64,000 nt of DNA from Dongia_B sp035539215 (GCA_035539215.1 DATLIX010000098.1:115174-179173), one strand, 5' to 3'. Positions 1 to 8,917 are shown, counted from the stretch's first letter. A program made the numbers and translations. The notes: a model not told the origin generated them from the letters alone.

Positions 1-947
1 ACTGTCTTTCCATCGGGGCCGGTGAAGCCGCGATCGGGGTGGAGTTGCCGGACGAAGGTTTTGCCACCCTTCTCGACCTCGGCCGACAGATCTCCTTTCA
101 TGAGGCCGAGCCAATTGGCATAGGCCTGGACCTTGTCTTCCGCATCGACACAGGCAACCGAATCCTCGCAATCCATGATCGCCGTCACCGCGCTCTCGAT
201 CACGACATCGGCGAGCAGCGCCTGGTCGCGGCTGCCGATCGGGTGGGCGCGGTCAAAGACCAGTTCGACATGCAGGCCGTTATTGCGCAGCAGAACCGCA
301 TCCGGCGCTTTCGGATTGCCGCGATAGCCGACGAATTTTTCCGGCTGCAGCAGCGGCATGTCGTCGACCAGCAAGGCGCCATCCTTGACCTGATAGCGCC
401 GGACATCGGCATGGCTCGCGCCTTCGATGGGAAAGGCCTCATCCAGGAAGACGCGCGTCCGCGCCACCACGCGTGCGCCGCGCCCGCGGTCATAGCCGCC
501 GGTGGGGACGGGGGCTCCCATGGCGTCGGTGCCGTAGAAGCAGTCATAGAGGCTGCCCCAGCGGGCATTGGCGGCATTGAGGGCGTAGCGGGCATTGGTC
601 ACCGGCACGACCAGCTGGGGGCCGGCGATGGCGGCGATCTCTGGATCGACATTCGCGGTTTCAATTTTGAAATCCGGGCCTTCCGGCAACAGATAGCCGA
701 TCTCGGACAGGAAGTCCTTTTGTGCCGCGATGCTGGCGCCGGGATTGGCCTTGTGCCAGGCATCGATCTGCGCCTGCAACGCATCGCGCCTGGCCAGCAG
801 CGCGCGATTCTTCGGCGCCAGATCGTGGATCAAACTTGAGAAACCTTGCCAGAAAGCCTCGCCCGTCACACCTATTCCGGGCAAGACTCCGTGCATGATG
901 AAATCGTCAAGATGCGGATCGACCCTGAGGTCGTGGCGATGGATCAT
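1..947 (-). CDS. glcB: Malate synthase G, N-terminal part (cut by window edge)
   Basis: Condenses glyoxylate with acetyl-CoA to malate in the cytoplasm (glyoxylate bypass or glycolate use). The minus-strand frame is open from an ATG at 947 to the window edge, about 315 codons of a family usually near 720. The stretch around residues 254-275, with MDCEDSVACVDAEDKV followed by YANWLGLMKGDL, is the characteristic malate synthase G signature. The start is supported by AGGCGGG five bases upstream and by the N-terminal match (HRHDLRVDPHLDDFI) to the family. The gene stands alone, with about 470 bases of apparently non-coding DNA upstream. The C-terminal part with the rest of the active site lies outside the window. 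Long reading frames on the opposite strand here are shadows. Confidence 0.93.
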   Translation of the reverse strand, partial: MIHRHDLRVDPHLDDFIMHGVLPGIGVTGEAFWQGFSSLIHDLAPKNRALLARRDALQAQIDAWHKANPGASIAAQKDFLSEIGYLLPEGPDFKIETANVDPEIAAIAGPQLVVPVTNARYALNAANARWGSLYDCFYGTDAMGAPVPTGGYDRGRGARVVARTRVFLDEAFPIEGASHADVRRYQVKDGALLVDDMPLLQPEKFVGYRGNPKAPDAVLLRNNGLHVELVFDRAHPIGSRDQALLADVVIESAVTAIMDCEDSVACVDAEDKVQAYANWLGLMKGDLSAEVEKGGKTFVRQLHPDRGFTGPDGKT

Positions 948-1423
948 CTTTACCCGCCTGTCGTTGGGACATTGAATTTTTCGGCGCCGGCAAACTGCCG
1001 AGAGCATGGCTTACGCTGTCGTCGAGTTTATGGGGCGTTGTTTTCGAACTGCAAGTGTCCATTGAACATTCTCGCCGCCAAGCCACATCCCATCGGCCCT
1101 CCTCTGCGGTGCGGCCTTCGCCCGTGGTACGCGCCGCACCGGCAGCCATGTGCTTTAGAACTGCACATCACCGGAAATGCCATGCGGGATCCGGAAGCAG
1201 ACGGGAAGCTCCCGCGATCCGCCGAAACAATCTAAACGTATGGGTTGATCTTGTGCGGGTGAAATTTCTCGTTCTGGACTCATTGTCCCGCATCATGCAG
1301 CCTTAGGATGAGGCAGTTCGGTTGGGAGGCTCGCGGCTGTTGCTCGGTCGCATCCCTGACGTGCCCCCAAGTCGCGTCAGGGATGCGCTCCGCCTTCCCG
1401 CAAAGGGCCGGATGCATCGCACC
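948..1423. other. Intergenic region upstream of glcB
   Basis: About 475 bases with no credible gene: the short frames on both strands have no ribosome binding site or family resemblance. It should hold the glcB promoter, which I cannot place with confidence. The right part contains a strong inverted repeat at 1349-1387, listed separately. Confidence 0.5.
1349..1387 (-). terminator. Inverted repeat, possible terminator of the 113-aa gene
   Basis: Arms 1349-1361 and 1375-1387 are perfectly complementary over 13 bases around a 13-base loop. It lies 36 bases beyond the stop codon of the minus-strand small gene that ends at 1424. No T-run follows on either strand, so intrinsic termination is uncertain. 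Confidence 0.4.
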
Positions 1424-1765
1424 TCAAGCCAGCAAGCGCCAGATAAGAACCGCGATGCCGATCACCATCGCCCAGGCCAGGATGGCATAGGGCAATACCG
1501 AGCGGACGCCTCGCCAGAAGCCGGGATCGACCGAGGGGATGTCATGGCAGCGCATCGCTTCGGCGACGGCCGCTTCCAACGTATCGTGGGTGCCGCTGGT
1601 CCAGCTTCTGTGCTGGGCCACGTCGGTGAGCGTGCAGAGATATTTCCGGCGCGTTCCATCGTGCCAGGACTTTATGCTGGCCGTCAGCTCGTCCGGTATG
1701 ATTGCCAGGCCGTTCATCGAAACAGCATCGGATATGCGGGAAATGCCGTTCATTTCGCCCCCCAT
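1424..1765 (-). CDS. Small hypothetical protein with C-terminal membrane anchor
   Basis: A 113-residue protein I do not recognise. The N-terminal 80 residues are polar and look folded (a DELTASIKSWHDG segment, then a helix with AAVAEAMRCHD). Residues 88-111 form one hydrophobic segment (VLPYAILAWAMVIGIAVLIWRLL), so it is probably a tail-anchored inner-membrane protein facing the cytoplasm. There is no operon partner: glcB lies downstream on the same strand beyond a hairpin, and EPS cluster A begins divergently upstream. It is favoured over overlapping frames because of its balanced amino-acid composition and terminal membrane helix. It could be an unrelated orphan or an envelope accessory of the EPS cluster. 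Confidence 0.5.
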   Translation of the reverse strand: MGGEMNGISRISDAVSMNGLAIIPDELTASIKSWHDGTRRKYLCTLTDVAQHRSWTSGTHDTLEAAVAEAMRCHDIPSVDPGFWRGVRSVLPYAILAWAMVIGIAVLIWRLLA

Positions 1766-1824
1766 CCGTCCCCGGAGGCACTATACACAGCTTTTACGGG
1801 ATCGATGGGGGGATTTGTCTATTG

Positions 1825-1841
1825 CTACGTAAATACCTAAA
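1825..1841. promoter_or_regulatory. Candidate regulator site upstream of EPS cluster A
   Basis: The A+T-rich gap 1766-2055 ahead of the first EPS gene contains CTACGTA at 1825-1831 and TACCTAAA at 1834-1841. Both words recur in the regulator intergenic region (20516-20522 and 20572-20579). Their assignment to a LuxR/FixJ-type output is a guess. Confidence 0.25.
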
Positions 1842-2055
1842 CTAAATATAAAGATTGATACATATATGTGTGACAAAATGCGGCCATGGGTCATTGAGCC
1901 TGCCGTTCTTTCACTTTAGAAAATCAAACGGAACTCCAAAGTCGAAGTCGGCCGGCTGCCAAAGCCGGTGAGTAATGGGGGAGGCCACAATCCTACCGGG
2001 AGAGAGAAGGCGGAAATGCCGGCTCTTCCGGATCATGCAGGAGGCCTTTGTTGTG

Positions 2056-3519
2056 ATGCTTGATGGTCCGTCCCACTCGCGACGCTTCGTGTCGCGCGCG
2101 CATCTGGGCTTTGCCCGATTTGCCCTGGTGGCAGCAGATCTATGCGCGCTCGCTTTGGCCAATCTTGCGGCGCATGCGCTGCTTCCGGCGTTCGATGCCA
2201 GAACCACCGGCGGGGCCGGCCTGCTGCCGCTGTCGATCATGATCATCCTCTATGCCCATGCGAAACTGCCGTATCTGCAGGGCCAGCCGGATGACGTCAT
2301 GAGCCGCCGGCAATCCATCCTGGCGCCGGCGCTCACGGTCGGCTTTTCCATCGCAATCGCCTTGAGCCTCAACAGCGCGGTGCACCTGATCATCCGCAGC
2401 TATGACCCGGCGAGAGTGAGCGTGGCCTTTGCCGCGGTCTGGGCATTGTCCGCCGGCATGACCGCGGCGTTTTTCCGGCTGGTCGGCTGGTTCGCGCTGG
2501 TCAACCTGCGCGGCATCAAGAGCCTGCAGACGCGGGTGGCGATCGTTGGCGCGGGGCCGATCGGCACGCAGCTGGTGCAGGTCATCAACCAGCATTTCAC
2601 CGGCCATCTGCGGATCGTCGGTATCTATGACGAGCGGATGACGCGGGTGCCTGAAGAGGTCGAGGGCTTTCGCGTCGACAGCATGGCAGCACTTGTCGAA
2701 ACGGCGCGACAGAACGGCATCGACAAGATCCTCGTCGCCTTGCCGCTCAGCGCCGAAGAGCGGCTGCTGGCGCTGCTGCAGCGCCTGAAAACCCTGCCGA
2801 TCGATGTAGCGCTGATTCCCGACAATCTCGGCCTGCGCCTGATGGGAAACAGCGATCTGTCGAAGCAGGGGCTGGACCGTGTTCTCCTCAACATCCTGCA
2901 CCGCCCGCTGTCGGCCGAGGATCTCGCGCTCAAGCGGGCTTTCGATATCTTCGCCAGCGCCGCGCTGCTGCTGCTGTTTGCGCCGATCATGCTGGTGATC
3001 GCCCTTGCCATCATCGCCACCAGCCCCGGCCCGGTCTTCTTTCGCCAGCCGCGCGCCGGTCTCTACGACAACATCATCCATGTCCTCAAGTTCAGGACGA
3101 TGTACGTCAACCAGACGGACCTGCATGCGCGGCAGCAGACCCGCCGCAACGATCCGCGCATCACCAAGATCGGCCATTTCCTGAGAAAGACCAGCATTGA
3201 CGAACTGCCGCAGCTGATCAACGTGCTGCGCGGGGAAATGTCGCTGGTGGGGCCGCGGCCGCATGCGACGGGAATGCAGATCGACGGCCGCCTGTGCCAC
3301 GAGATTCTGCGCGAATATGCCCAGCGGCACAGAGTGAAACCGGGCATTACCGGCTGGGCGCAGGTCTGCGGCCTGCGCGGCGCAGTGGATGATCCGGCGG
3401 TGCTGACCGAGCGGATCGAGCGCGACATCTACTACATCGACAACTGGAGTCTCTGGTTCGATATCAAGATTCTGCTGCTTACCCTGCCGGAAATGATCCG
3501 GTCCAGGAATGCCTTCTAG
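2056..3519 (+). CDS. Undecaprenyl-phosphate sugar-1-phosphate transferase, cluster A
   Basis: An initiating polyprenyl-phosphate hexose-1-phosphate transferase of the WcaJ/PssY class: it places the first sugar phosphate (usually glucose) on undecaprenyl phosphate at the cytoplasmic face. Several hydrophobic segments precede a Rossmann-like middle (VAIVGAGPIGTQLVQ). A C-terminal catalytic domain follows with FFRQPRAGLYDN, KFRTMY, RKTSIDELPQLINVLRGEMS, LVGPRPHA and KPGITGWAQV, the family signatures. An in-frame ATG exists at 1975, but AGGAGG at 2039-2044 points to the ATG at 2056, giving 487 aa. First gene of a run wcaJ-barrel-wza-cpsD-thioesterase-galE. A full-length paralogue lies at 21936-23390. 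Sugar specificity cannot be read from sequence. Confidence 0.92.
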   Translation: MLDGPSHSRRFVSRAHLGFARFALVAADLCALALANLAAHALLPAFDARTTGGAGLLPLSIMIILYAHAKLPYLQGQPDDVMSRRQSILAPALTVGFSIAIALSLNSAVHLIIRSYDPARVSVAFAAVWALSAGMTAAFFRLVGWFALVNLRGIKSLQTRVAIVGAGPIGTQLVQVINQHFTGHLRIVGIYDERMTRVPEEVEGFRVDSMAALVETARQNGIDKILVALPLSAEERLLALLQRLKTLPIDVALIPDNLGLRLMGNSDLSKQGLDRVLLNILHRPLSAEDLALKRAFDIFASAALLLLFAPIMLVIALAIIATSPGPVFFRQPRAGLYDNIIHVLKFRTMYVNQTDLHARQQTRRNDPRITKIGHFLRKTSIDELPQLINVLRGEMSLVGPRPHATGMQIDGRLCHEILREYAQRHRVKPGITGWAQVCGLRGAVDDPAVLTERIERDIYYIDNWSLWFDIKILLLTLPEMIRSRNAF

Positions 3520-3582
3520 GCGGCGCGTGACGGGGGAACATGGCGTGTCGTCCGACCGGACCGACCGCTTCAGGGGATTGCA

Positions 3583-4986
3583 GTGTCGATCAGCAGAAAA
3601 GAACACCAGCGACAAACAGAACATCGGGGGTATTGGGGAAGCCGCCGCGGCAGTCGCAGCGGCATGCCGCCCATCCTGGCGCAAGGCGCAAGCAGGCTGC
3701 ATCCCGCCGTCCTGTGCGCCGGCGCAGCGCGCATATCCGGACTGACCGCCCTTATGCTGACTGCCACGGTTGCGCAGGGCCTGGCGCAGGATGCCGCGAT
3801 GGTCGTGCCCGTGCCTGAATTCATCACCGGTGAAAGCGTCATGCAGCGTTTCGACCGTCTGCACCGCCCTGAAGGCTTTCAGCTGGGTTCGTTCCAGCTG
3901 AATGCGCGCCTCGACCTCTCGCTCGGCTATGGCACGAACATTTATGACTCGCACGATCATGCGCAGGATGACGGCTATGCGGTGACAGGTCTCGGCTTCA
4001 GCGCCGTTTCGGCGCAGCCCGACGAGGCGCTCGATGTCGATGGTCTTATCAACCGCACGACATATTTTTCGCAATCATCCAACAATGAGTGGAGCGGGCG
4101 CATTCTCGCCGGCGGCTGGAAGGATGTCGGCGACAATCTGCGTGTCAACGGCAATGCCATGGTCGCGCGCGAAGTCGAGCGGCGAGACGACCCGCAATCA
4201 AGCCCGCAGACCGAGCCGGTTCTCTACTGGCATTACAAGGCCGGGGCCGGCGTCGAGACGCAAAACGCCATCATCACGCTGAGCGGCGGGGTAGCTTTCG
4301 ATCGCGTCGATTACGACAACGTGAACAGCACCAGCGGCGATATCAGTCTCAGCGAACGCAACATGAATGAGATCGATGCCACGACCCGCGCGAGCTATAA
4401 CATCGACACCGATCGGATCATCTATCTCGAAACCGTCGGCAATGTCCGCCTGCCGGATGACCGCTATGACAGCAACGGGCTGCGCCGGCAATCCGCCGGT
4501 GTGGTGTCGTCGCTTGGCGCCAACTATGCGGTCTCGCCGGCGCTGCGTTTCGTGACCGAGCTCGGCTACCGGCATCAGGCCTATGTCGATTCACAGGTCG
4601 CGAATATCGACGGCCCGCGGGCGATCGCGCAGGCGGTCTGGACGCCTCTGCTGACCACCGAGATCACTGCGCAATTCGCGCACGACTATTATGAAAGTTT
4701 CGATGGGGCGACCCCCGGCTATTGGCTGGATAGCGCCGCCCTGACCCTCACGCAGGAGCTCAACCGCGATCTGGTGCTGGTGGCGCAGGGCAGCACCGGC
4801 TATCGCAACTTCGTCGATAGCAGCCGCTACGAGCATGTCTATACGTTTCAGGCGGGGATGCGCTGGAACGTGACCACGGGTCTGGTCGTCGGCCTGGACA
4901 ACACTTTCGAATATCAGACGGCGCGCGCCACCCAGGGGAAGTTCGATTCGAACGTTACCCTGCTGCACGTGACCAAGACGTTTTAG
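3583..4986 (+). CDS. Outer-membrane beta-barrel protein (BBP2-type), cluster A
   Basis: A 467-aa predicted outer-membrane barrel of the putative beta-barrel porin-2 type found in alphaproteobacterial EPS loci. A basic N-terminus and a hydrophobic stretch (ISGLTALMLTATVAQGLAQD, near residues 48-67) form a signal peptide. The remainder alternates polar and aromatic residues as in beta strands and ends in a phenylalanine (HVTKTF), as many barrels do. The start is GTG at 3583 with AGGGGA upstream; a later ATG at 3664 is also possible. It sits between the initiating transferase and the Wza-like lipoprotein, so a role in EPS passage across the outer membrane is inferred. Paralogue at 23442-24854, with a near-identical EVERRDDPQSSP segment. 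Confidence 0.82.
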   Translation: MSISRKEHQRQTEHRGYWGSRRGSRSGMPPILAQGASRLHPAVLCAGAARISGLTALMLTATVAQGLAQDAAMVVPVPEFITGESVMQRFDRLHRPEGFQLGSFQLNARLDLSLGYGTNIYDSHDHAQDDGYAVTGLGFSAVSAQPDEALDVDGLINRTTYFSQSSNNEWSGRILAGGWKDVGDNLRVNGNAMVAREVERRDDPQSSPQTEPVLYWHYKAGAGVETQNAIITLSGGVAFDRVDYDNVNSTSGDISLSERNMNEIDATTRASYNIDTDRIIYLETVGNVRLPDDRYDSNGLRRQSAGVVSSLGANYAVSPALRFVTELGYRHQAYVDSQVANIDGPRAIAQAVWTPLLTTEITAQFAHDYYESFDGATPGYWLDSAALTLTQELNRDLVLVAQGSTGYRNFVDSSRYEHVYTFQAGMRWNVTTGLVVGLDNTFEYQTARATQGKFDSNVTLLHVTKTF

Positions 4987-4999
4987 GAGATCGCGTCAA

Positions 5000-5587
5000 A
5001 TGCACGTTTTAACGACTTTGTTTGCAGTCACCGGATATGCGCGGCGGTTGCCGCAGCTGCTGGTCGCCGCTCTCCTCTCGGTCGCGCTGGCTGCCTGCAC
5101 GCCGACGCCGGATCTGGTTGCCGGCACGCCGCATGAATACACGCTGGGGCCTGGTGACAAGGTCCAGCTCGCCGTCTATGGCCAGGCGGAGCTCTCCGGC
5201 CAGTTCACCCTGGATGCCAGCGCCAGTGTCTCTCTGCCGAAAGCAGGCGTGGTGCAGCTGGGTGGGAAGACCCTGCGCGAGGCTGAACAGCTGATTGCCC
5301 AGCGCCTGACGGTCGAACTGAAGTCGCCGGAAGTCAGCCTCAATATCATCGAATACCGTCCCGTCTATGTGATGGGCGAGGTGCAACGGCCGGGCCAGTT
5401 CCCCTTCGTACCGGGGATGACCGTTCTGAATGCGGTGGCCCTGGCCAGCGGCTATAAGGAACGGGCCGATCCCGCGCGTATCACCATCGTTCGCGCGAGC
5501 GATCCCGACCGGGTGGCACGCAAGGCGAACGAGGCGACGTCGCTGGAGCCGGGCGATACCGTGAACGTGCTGCAGCGTTGGTTCTGA
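5000..5587 (+). CDS. Polysaccharide export lipoprotein, Wza/GumB-like, cluster A
   Basis: A 195-aa periplasmic polysaccharide-export protein. A lipoprotein signal ends in the lipobox LAAC with Cys33. It is followed by the polysaccharide export domain (YTLGPGDKVQLAVYG) and a SLBB-like segment (VYVMGEVQRPGQFPF, then GYKERADPARITIVR). It is short compared with Wza, lacking the C-terminal helix that makes the outer-membrane pore, like GumB/ExoF-type proteins. The preceding barrel may therefore supply the outer-membrane route (inference). TAGGAG lies 10-15 bases before the ATG, 13 bases after the barrel stop codon, so translation is probably coupled. Paralogue at 24866-25462. Confidence 0.9.
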   Translation: MHVLTTLFAVTGYARRLPQLLVAALLSVALAACTPTPDLVAGTPHEYTLGPGDKVQLAVYGQAELSGQFTLDASASVSLPKAGVVQLGGKTLREAEQLIAQRLTVELKSPEVSLNIIEYRPVYVMGEVQRPGQFPFVPGMTVLNAVALASGYKERADPARITIVRASDPDRVARKANEATSLEPGDTVNVLQRWF

Positions 5588-5641
5588 TCAAGACGGATTG
5601 GTTTGCGGCGGAATATGCGCGACGTGGAGACTGGAGGAACT

Positions 5642-6436
5642 ATGCCTGACAATCGTACGACAGTTCGACTGGAACTGAGCGCTGCCGCCGATGCGCCGGC
5701 GCATGAGCTTGCCAGGCATGAACAGGAATCCGGCCACACCGCCGGCCTCCTCATCGAGGCCACCGATAAAAGGCGCCTGAAGCCCCTGCGGCTGAAGGAG
5801 CCGGCTTCCCCGGCCAGGGACCGGTCGCCATTCCAGCTGGACCCGGATCTCATCACGCTGTTCTATACCGTCGATGCGATGAAATCCGACGACGAGCCCT
5901 ATGTCCTGCAGTTCCTCTCGGCGACATCCGGCGAGGGAACGACGACCATCGCCTGGGGCTTCGCCATCGCCGCTTCCCTGGAACGCAATCAAGCGGTCCT
6001 CGTCATCGACTGCAGCGGCGGCGAGGCGGCCGGCCAGCCGCTGTCCCTGCTCGACGCCGTGAACGGCGACGGCATGATCGAGAATGCCATCGAGCATGTG
6101 CCGCAGATGAAGCGTCTGTTCCGTGCGCGCCTGTGTTCCAGCGCCAATCCGTTGCTGGAGATCGACGGCGCCGACCTGCGGAACCTGCTGGCGATCCTGA
6201 AGGAAAACTTTCCCGTGGTGGTTCTGGACTGCCCGGCGGCAAGCGCGGTCAGCGATTCACTGGCGATCAGCCGCTATTGCGACGCGACGGCCCTGGTCGT
6301 GCGCGCCGATCATGCTCGGCGTGAGGTGATCGATTGGGCGAAGCAGAGCATCGAGCGGTTTGGCGGGCAGGTCATCGGCGCCATCTTCAATGATCGCAAA
6401 AAATACATTCCCGACTGGCTGTACCGCCGGCTGTGA
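5642..6436 (+). CDS. CpsD/CapB-like ATPase with altered P-loop, cluster A
   Basis: A 264-aa cytoplasmic protein of the ParA/MinD-like fold used by bacterial tyrosine kinases that partner Wzz proteins. GGAGG just before 5642 selects this ATG over one at 5603. The P-loop region reads SGEGTTTI (residues 96-103), with threonine where the invariant lysine is expected. The second strand is AVLVIDC and a later strand VVLDCPAA, as in the family. No tyrosine-rich tail is present; the protein ends in IPDWLYRRL. It lies between the Wza-like lipoprotein and the thioesterase fusion. It is probably a partner of the separate Wzz-like protein at 15083-16645; nucleotide binding or kinase activity is uncertain. 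Paralogue at 29728-30486 with the same change. Confidence 0.8.
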   Translation: MPDNRTTVRLELSAAADAPAHELARHEQESGHTAGLLIEATDKRRLKPLRLKEPASPARDRSPFQLDPDLITLFYTVDAMKSDDEPYVLQFLSATSGEGTTTIAWGFAIAASLERNQAVLVIDCSGGEAAGQPLSLLDAVNGDGMIENAIEHVPQMKRLFRARLCSSANPLLEIDGADLRNLLAILKENFPVVVLDCPAASAVSDSLAISRYCDATALVVRADHARREVIDWAKQSIERFGGQVIGAIFNDRKKYIPDWLYRRL

Positions 6437-6525
6437 CCGCGGCGGCGTTCGTTAAACGATGATCGCTGACGGGCCGTGCCGGTTGAAACGTCCGATCCGG
6501 CGGCAGGAAATCAAGGAGTGAACCC

Positions 6526-7824
6526 ATGATCAGGGCAGAGCGTCAGGACATTACAGGCCCGGCTTTGGCTTCGGTCGACCGGGAAGGTGGCCCGGATGAC
6601 GTTCACTTTCGCCGGGCGGGCGAGGGGTCTGGTACAGCTGACGCCAGCCGGGCGCCGGCGTTGGAGGGTGTTTCGCCGGCGGAGATCGAGACGGCTACGG
6701 CCTTGCTGCTCAAGATTCTGGCCCGTGTCCTGCGCGCCAAGAACGTGGCCGCGGAAGACAATTATCTGCAGCTGTGCCATGACCTGCGGCGCACCATCAT
6801 CGTCATCCGCGAGGTGAAGAAAGCGACGGCCCTGGAGCTGCCGTTAAGCCTGTTCATGGAGGCGAAGGACATTCGCGCCATCGCCATGGCGATGGCCACG
6901 CGCCATTGGCCGCAAAGCACCGGCCTCGTGCTGTTGAAAGCCGCCGTGCCGGGTACTTCTCTGCCACCGCTTTTCGCCTTTCCCGGTCTGGGCGGCGCGT
7001 TGATGGAACTTGTCGATGTCGTGCGCGCCATGGACTACGCGGGCTCGATCTACGGCTTGCCGTATCGCGGTCTCGACGGATATCAGGCGCCGGCCGATAG
7101 CGTCTATCCTCTGGTGGAAGATAGTCTGGCGCGTATGCGCGCCGTACAGGCGACCGGCCCTTATCATATGTTAGCTTATTCGGCCGGCGCCTATGTCGCG
7201 ATCGAGGCCGCACGCCGGTTGAGCAACGAGGGCGAGAGCTTGGGCTTTCTCGGCGTGATCGAGCCGGGTGTGCATGAACGTTTCTGGCCGATGCCGGTCT
7301 GGATCCGCTTTCTGGCGGCGCTGGTGAAGATGCGGCACAAGCAGGCACGGCAAGCGGAGCAGAAGGACGCAGCGGCGCAGCCCGCCGCGAATGGCGTCTC
7401 GACTTTGCCGCGGCTCTGGCGGAAAATTGCCGGATTGCCAGTTTTTGCCATGCAGAAGGGCAAGCGCCTGCTGGTGCGTATCGAGCATCGCTACGCCGAT
7501 CCCACGCGGCCTGGCTACGTCAACAATTCGTTGTATTATGTCGGCAACCTGCCTGAGCTTATCCAGGCGGTACGGGATGCGTCGATCGTCTGCCTGGCCA
7601 GTTACCGGTTCCGTCGCTATACCGGCGCTGTGACCTATTTCCGCAGCGAGGCGGGCGACCCGCTGATGTGTCGTCCGGAAGTGGTGTGGCCGCGATATTT
7701 TCCGAAGCTGCGGTTCGTTGTGACGCCGGGCGATCATGCCAGTATGATCATGCCGCCCAATGCCGCGGCACTGGCGGCCATTGTATGCTCGCATCTGCCG
7801 CAAGCGGTGGAGGCGGGACGGTAG
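6526..7824 (+). CDS. Serine-less carrier-like domain fused to thioesterase, cluster A
   Basis: A 432-aa two-domain protein. Residues about 50-125 resemble a peptidyl/acyl carrier (EDNYLQL, LELPLSLF, IRAIAMAM) but read LCHDLRRT where carriers have LGGDSLRA. Leucine takes the place of the phosphopantetheine serine. Residues about 140-420 form an alpha/beta hydrolase of the NRPS-type thioesterase family: FPGLGG oxyanion region, nucleophile Ser219 in AYSAG, and His404 in PGDHASM. AAGGAG precedes the ATG. It is the penultimate gene of the left block, just before galE. Thioesterase chemistry is well supported. Its substrate, perhaps an acyl or amino-acyl decoration of the EPS, is inference. The paralogue at 28380-29636 shares the same loss. 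Confidence 0.78.
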   Translation: MIRAERQDITGPALASVDREGGPDDVHFRRAGEGSGTADASRAPALEGVSPAEIETATALLLKILARVLRAKNVAAEDNYLQLCHDLRRTIIVIREVKKATALELPLSLFMEAKDIRAIAMAMATRHWPQSTGLVLLKAAVPGTSLPPLFAFPGLGGALMELVDVVRAMDYAGSIYGLPYRGLDGYQAPADSVYPLVEDSLARMRAVQATGPYHMLAYSAGAYVAIEAARRLSNEGESLGFLGVIEPGVHERFWPMPVWIRFLAALVKMRHKQARQAEQKDAAAQPAANGVSTLPRLWRKIAGLPVFAMQKGKRLLVRIEHRYADPTRPGYVNNSLYYVGNLPELIQAVRDASIVCLASYRFRRYTGAVTYFRSEAGDPLMCRPEVVWPRYFPKLRFVVTPGDHASMIMPPNAAALAAIVCSHLPQAVEAGR

Positions 7825-7912
7825 TCAACCGCAGTCCGGTCAATGCCGGTCCGCGGCAATTGCCGGTCATCGTTTGACAGGCTGAAGAGATGCGGCTGAA
7901 GGAACGCGATCG

Positions 7913-8917
7913 ATGAAGACCAAGGTGTTGGTGACCGGCGGTGCCGGTTATATCGGTAGCCATGTGTGCAAGGCGCTTCATCAGGCCGGGATCATCCCGG
8001 TAACCTTCGACAATCTCAGCACCGGCTATGACTGGGCGGTGCAATGGGGGCCGCTGGAAGTCGGCGATATCCGCGATACGTCGCGCGTTGCCGCCGTGAT
8101 GAAAGATCACGCCGTGACTGCGGTGCTGCATTTCGCGGCCAAGTCGCTGGTCGCCGAATCCGTCGCCGATCCGTTGCTTTATCACGCCAACAATGTCGGC
8201 GGCACGATGTCGCTGGTCGAAGCGATGCTGAGTGCCGGCGTTTCCAAGATCGTTTTTTCCAGCACTTGTGCCGTCTATGGCATTCCGGCGCAGACGCCGA
8301 TCGACGAGGATGCGGCGCGCAATCCCATCAATCCCTATGGCCAGTCGAAGCTGGGTGCCGAAAATGTCCTGATGGATGTCGCCCGGACCGGCAAGCTGCA
8401 GGTGGCCTTGCTGCGCTATTTCAATGCCGCCGGCGCCGATGCGGCCCTGGATATCGGCGAAGCCCATGTGCCGGAAAGCCATCTCATTCCGCTTGCCATC
8501 CGCGCGGCGCGGGGTGGCGGCGAAGCCCTGCGGCTGTTCGGAACGGATTATCCGACGCCCGACGGCACCTGCCTGCGTGACTACATCCATGTCACCGATC
8601 TTGCCGCGGCCCATATCGCCGCGCTCGACTACCTGATGACCGGCGTCGAGTTGTGCCGCTTCAATCTGGGAACTGGCCAGCCGGTCTCGGTCCGCGAGGT
8701 GCTCGATGCGGTGTCGGATGCGGTCGGCAAGCCGGTGCCAGTGATCGAGTCACCGCGTCGTGCCGGCGATCCGCCGGCCCTCTACGCCGCCAATGACGCG
8801 GCGCGGAGCCAGCTGAATTGGCAGCCGCAGCACAGCGACATCGTCACGATCGTGCGAAGCGCCGTCGCCTGGGAGGCGGCCTATCAGGACCGTCAGGATC
8901 GCCTCAGCAAGGCTTGA
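7913..8917 (+). CDS. galE: UDP-glucose 4-epimerase
   Basis: Interconverts UDP-glucose and UDP-galactose in the cytoplasm, supplying UDP-galactose for polymer synthesis. A 334-aa extended short-chain dehydrogenase: NAD-binding TGGAGYIGSH at residues 8-17, catalytic FSSTCAVYG with Ser/Thr, YGQSK with Tyr and Lys, then YFNAAGAD and LRDYIHVTDLA, all GalE hallmarks at normal length. Last gene of the left block of cluster A; it converges on the oppositely transcribed GT2 gene across 139 bases with overlapping hairpins. No counterpart exists in cluster B. Its presence suggests that the cluster A polymer contains galactose or a derivative (inference). Confidence 0.94.
   Translation: MKTKVLVTGGAGYIGSHVCKALHQAGIIPVTFDNLSTGYDWAVQWGPLEVGDIRDTSRVAAVMKDHAVTAVLHFAAKSLVAESVADPLLYHANNVGGTMSLVEAMLSAGVSKIVFSSTCAVYGIPAQTPIDEDAARNPINPYGQSKLGAENVLMDVARTGKLQVALLRYFNAAGADAALDIGEAHVPESHLIPLAIRAARGGGEALRLFGTDYPTPDGTCLRDYIHVTDLAAAHIAALDYLMTGVELCRFNLGTGQPVSVREVLDAVSDAVGKPVPVIESPRRAGDPPALYAANDAARSQLNWQPQHSDIVTIVRSAVAWEAAYQDRQDRLSKA

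Noticed and set aside
2140..4074. A 644-codon minus-strand frame opposite the cluster A transferase and barrel genes
   Set aside because: Composition is Arg/Gln/Ala/His-rich, with no family resemblance or ribosome binding site. It mirrors codon bias of the two well-supported plus-strand genes.
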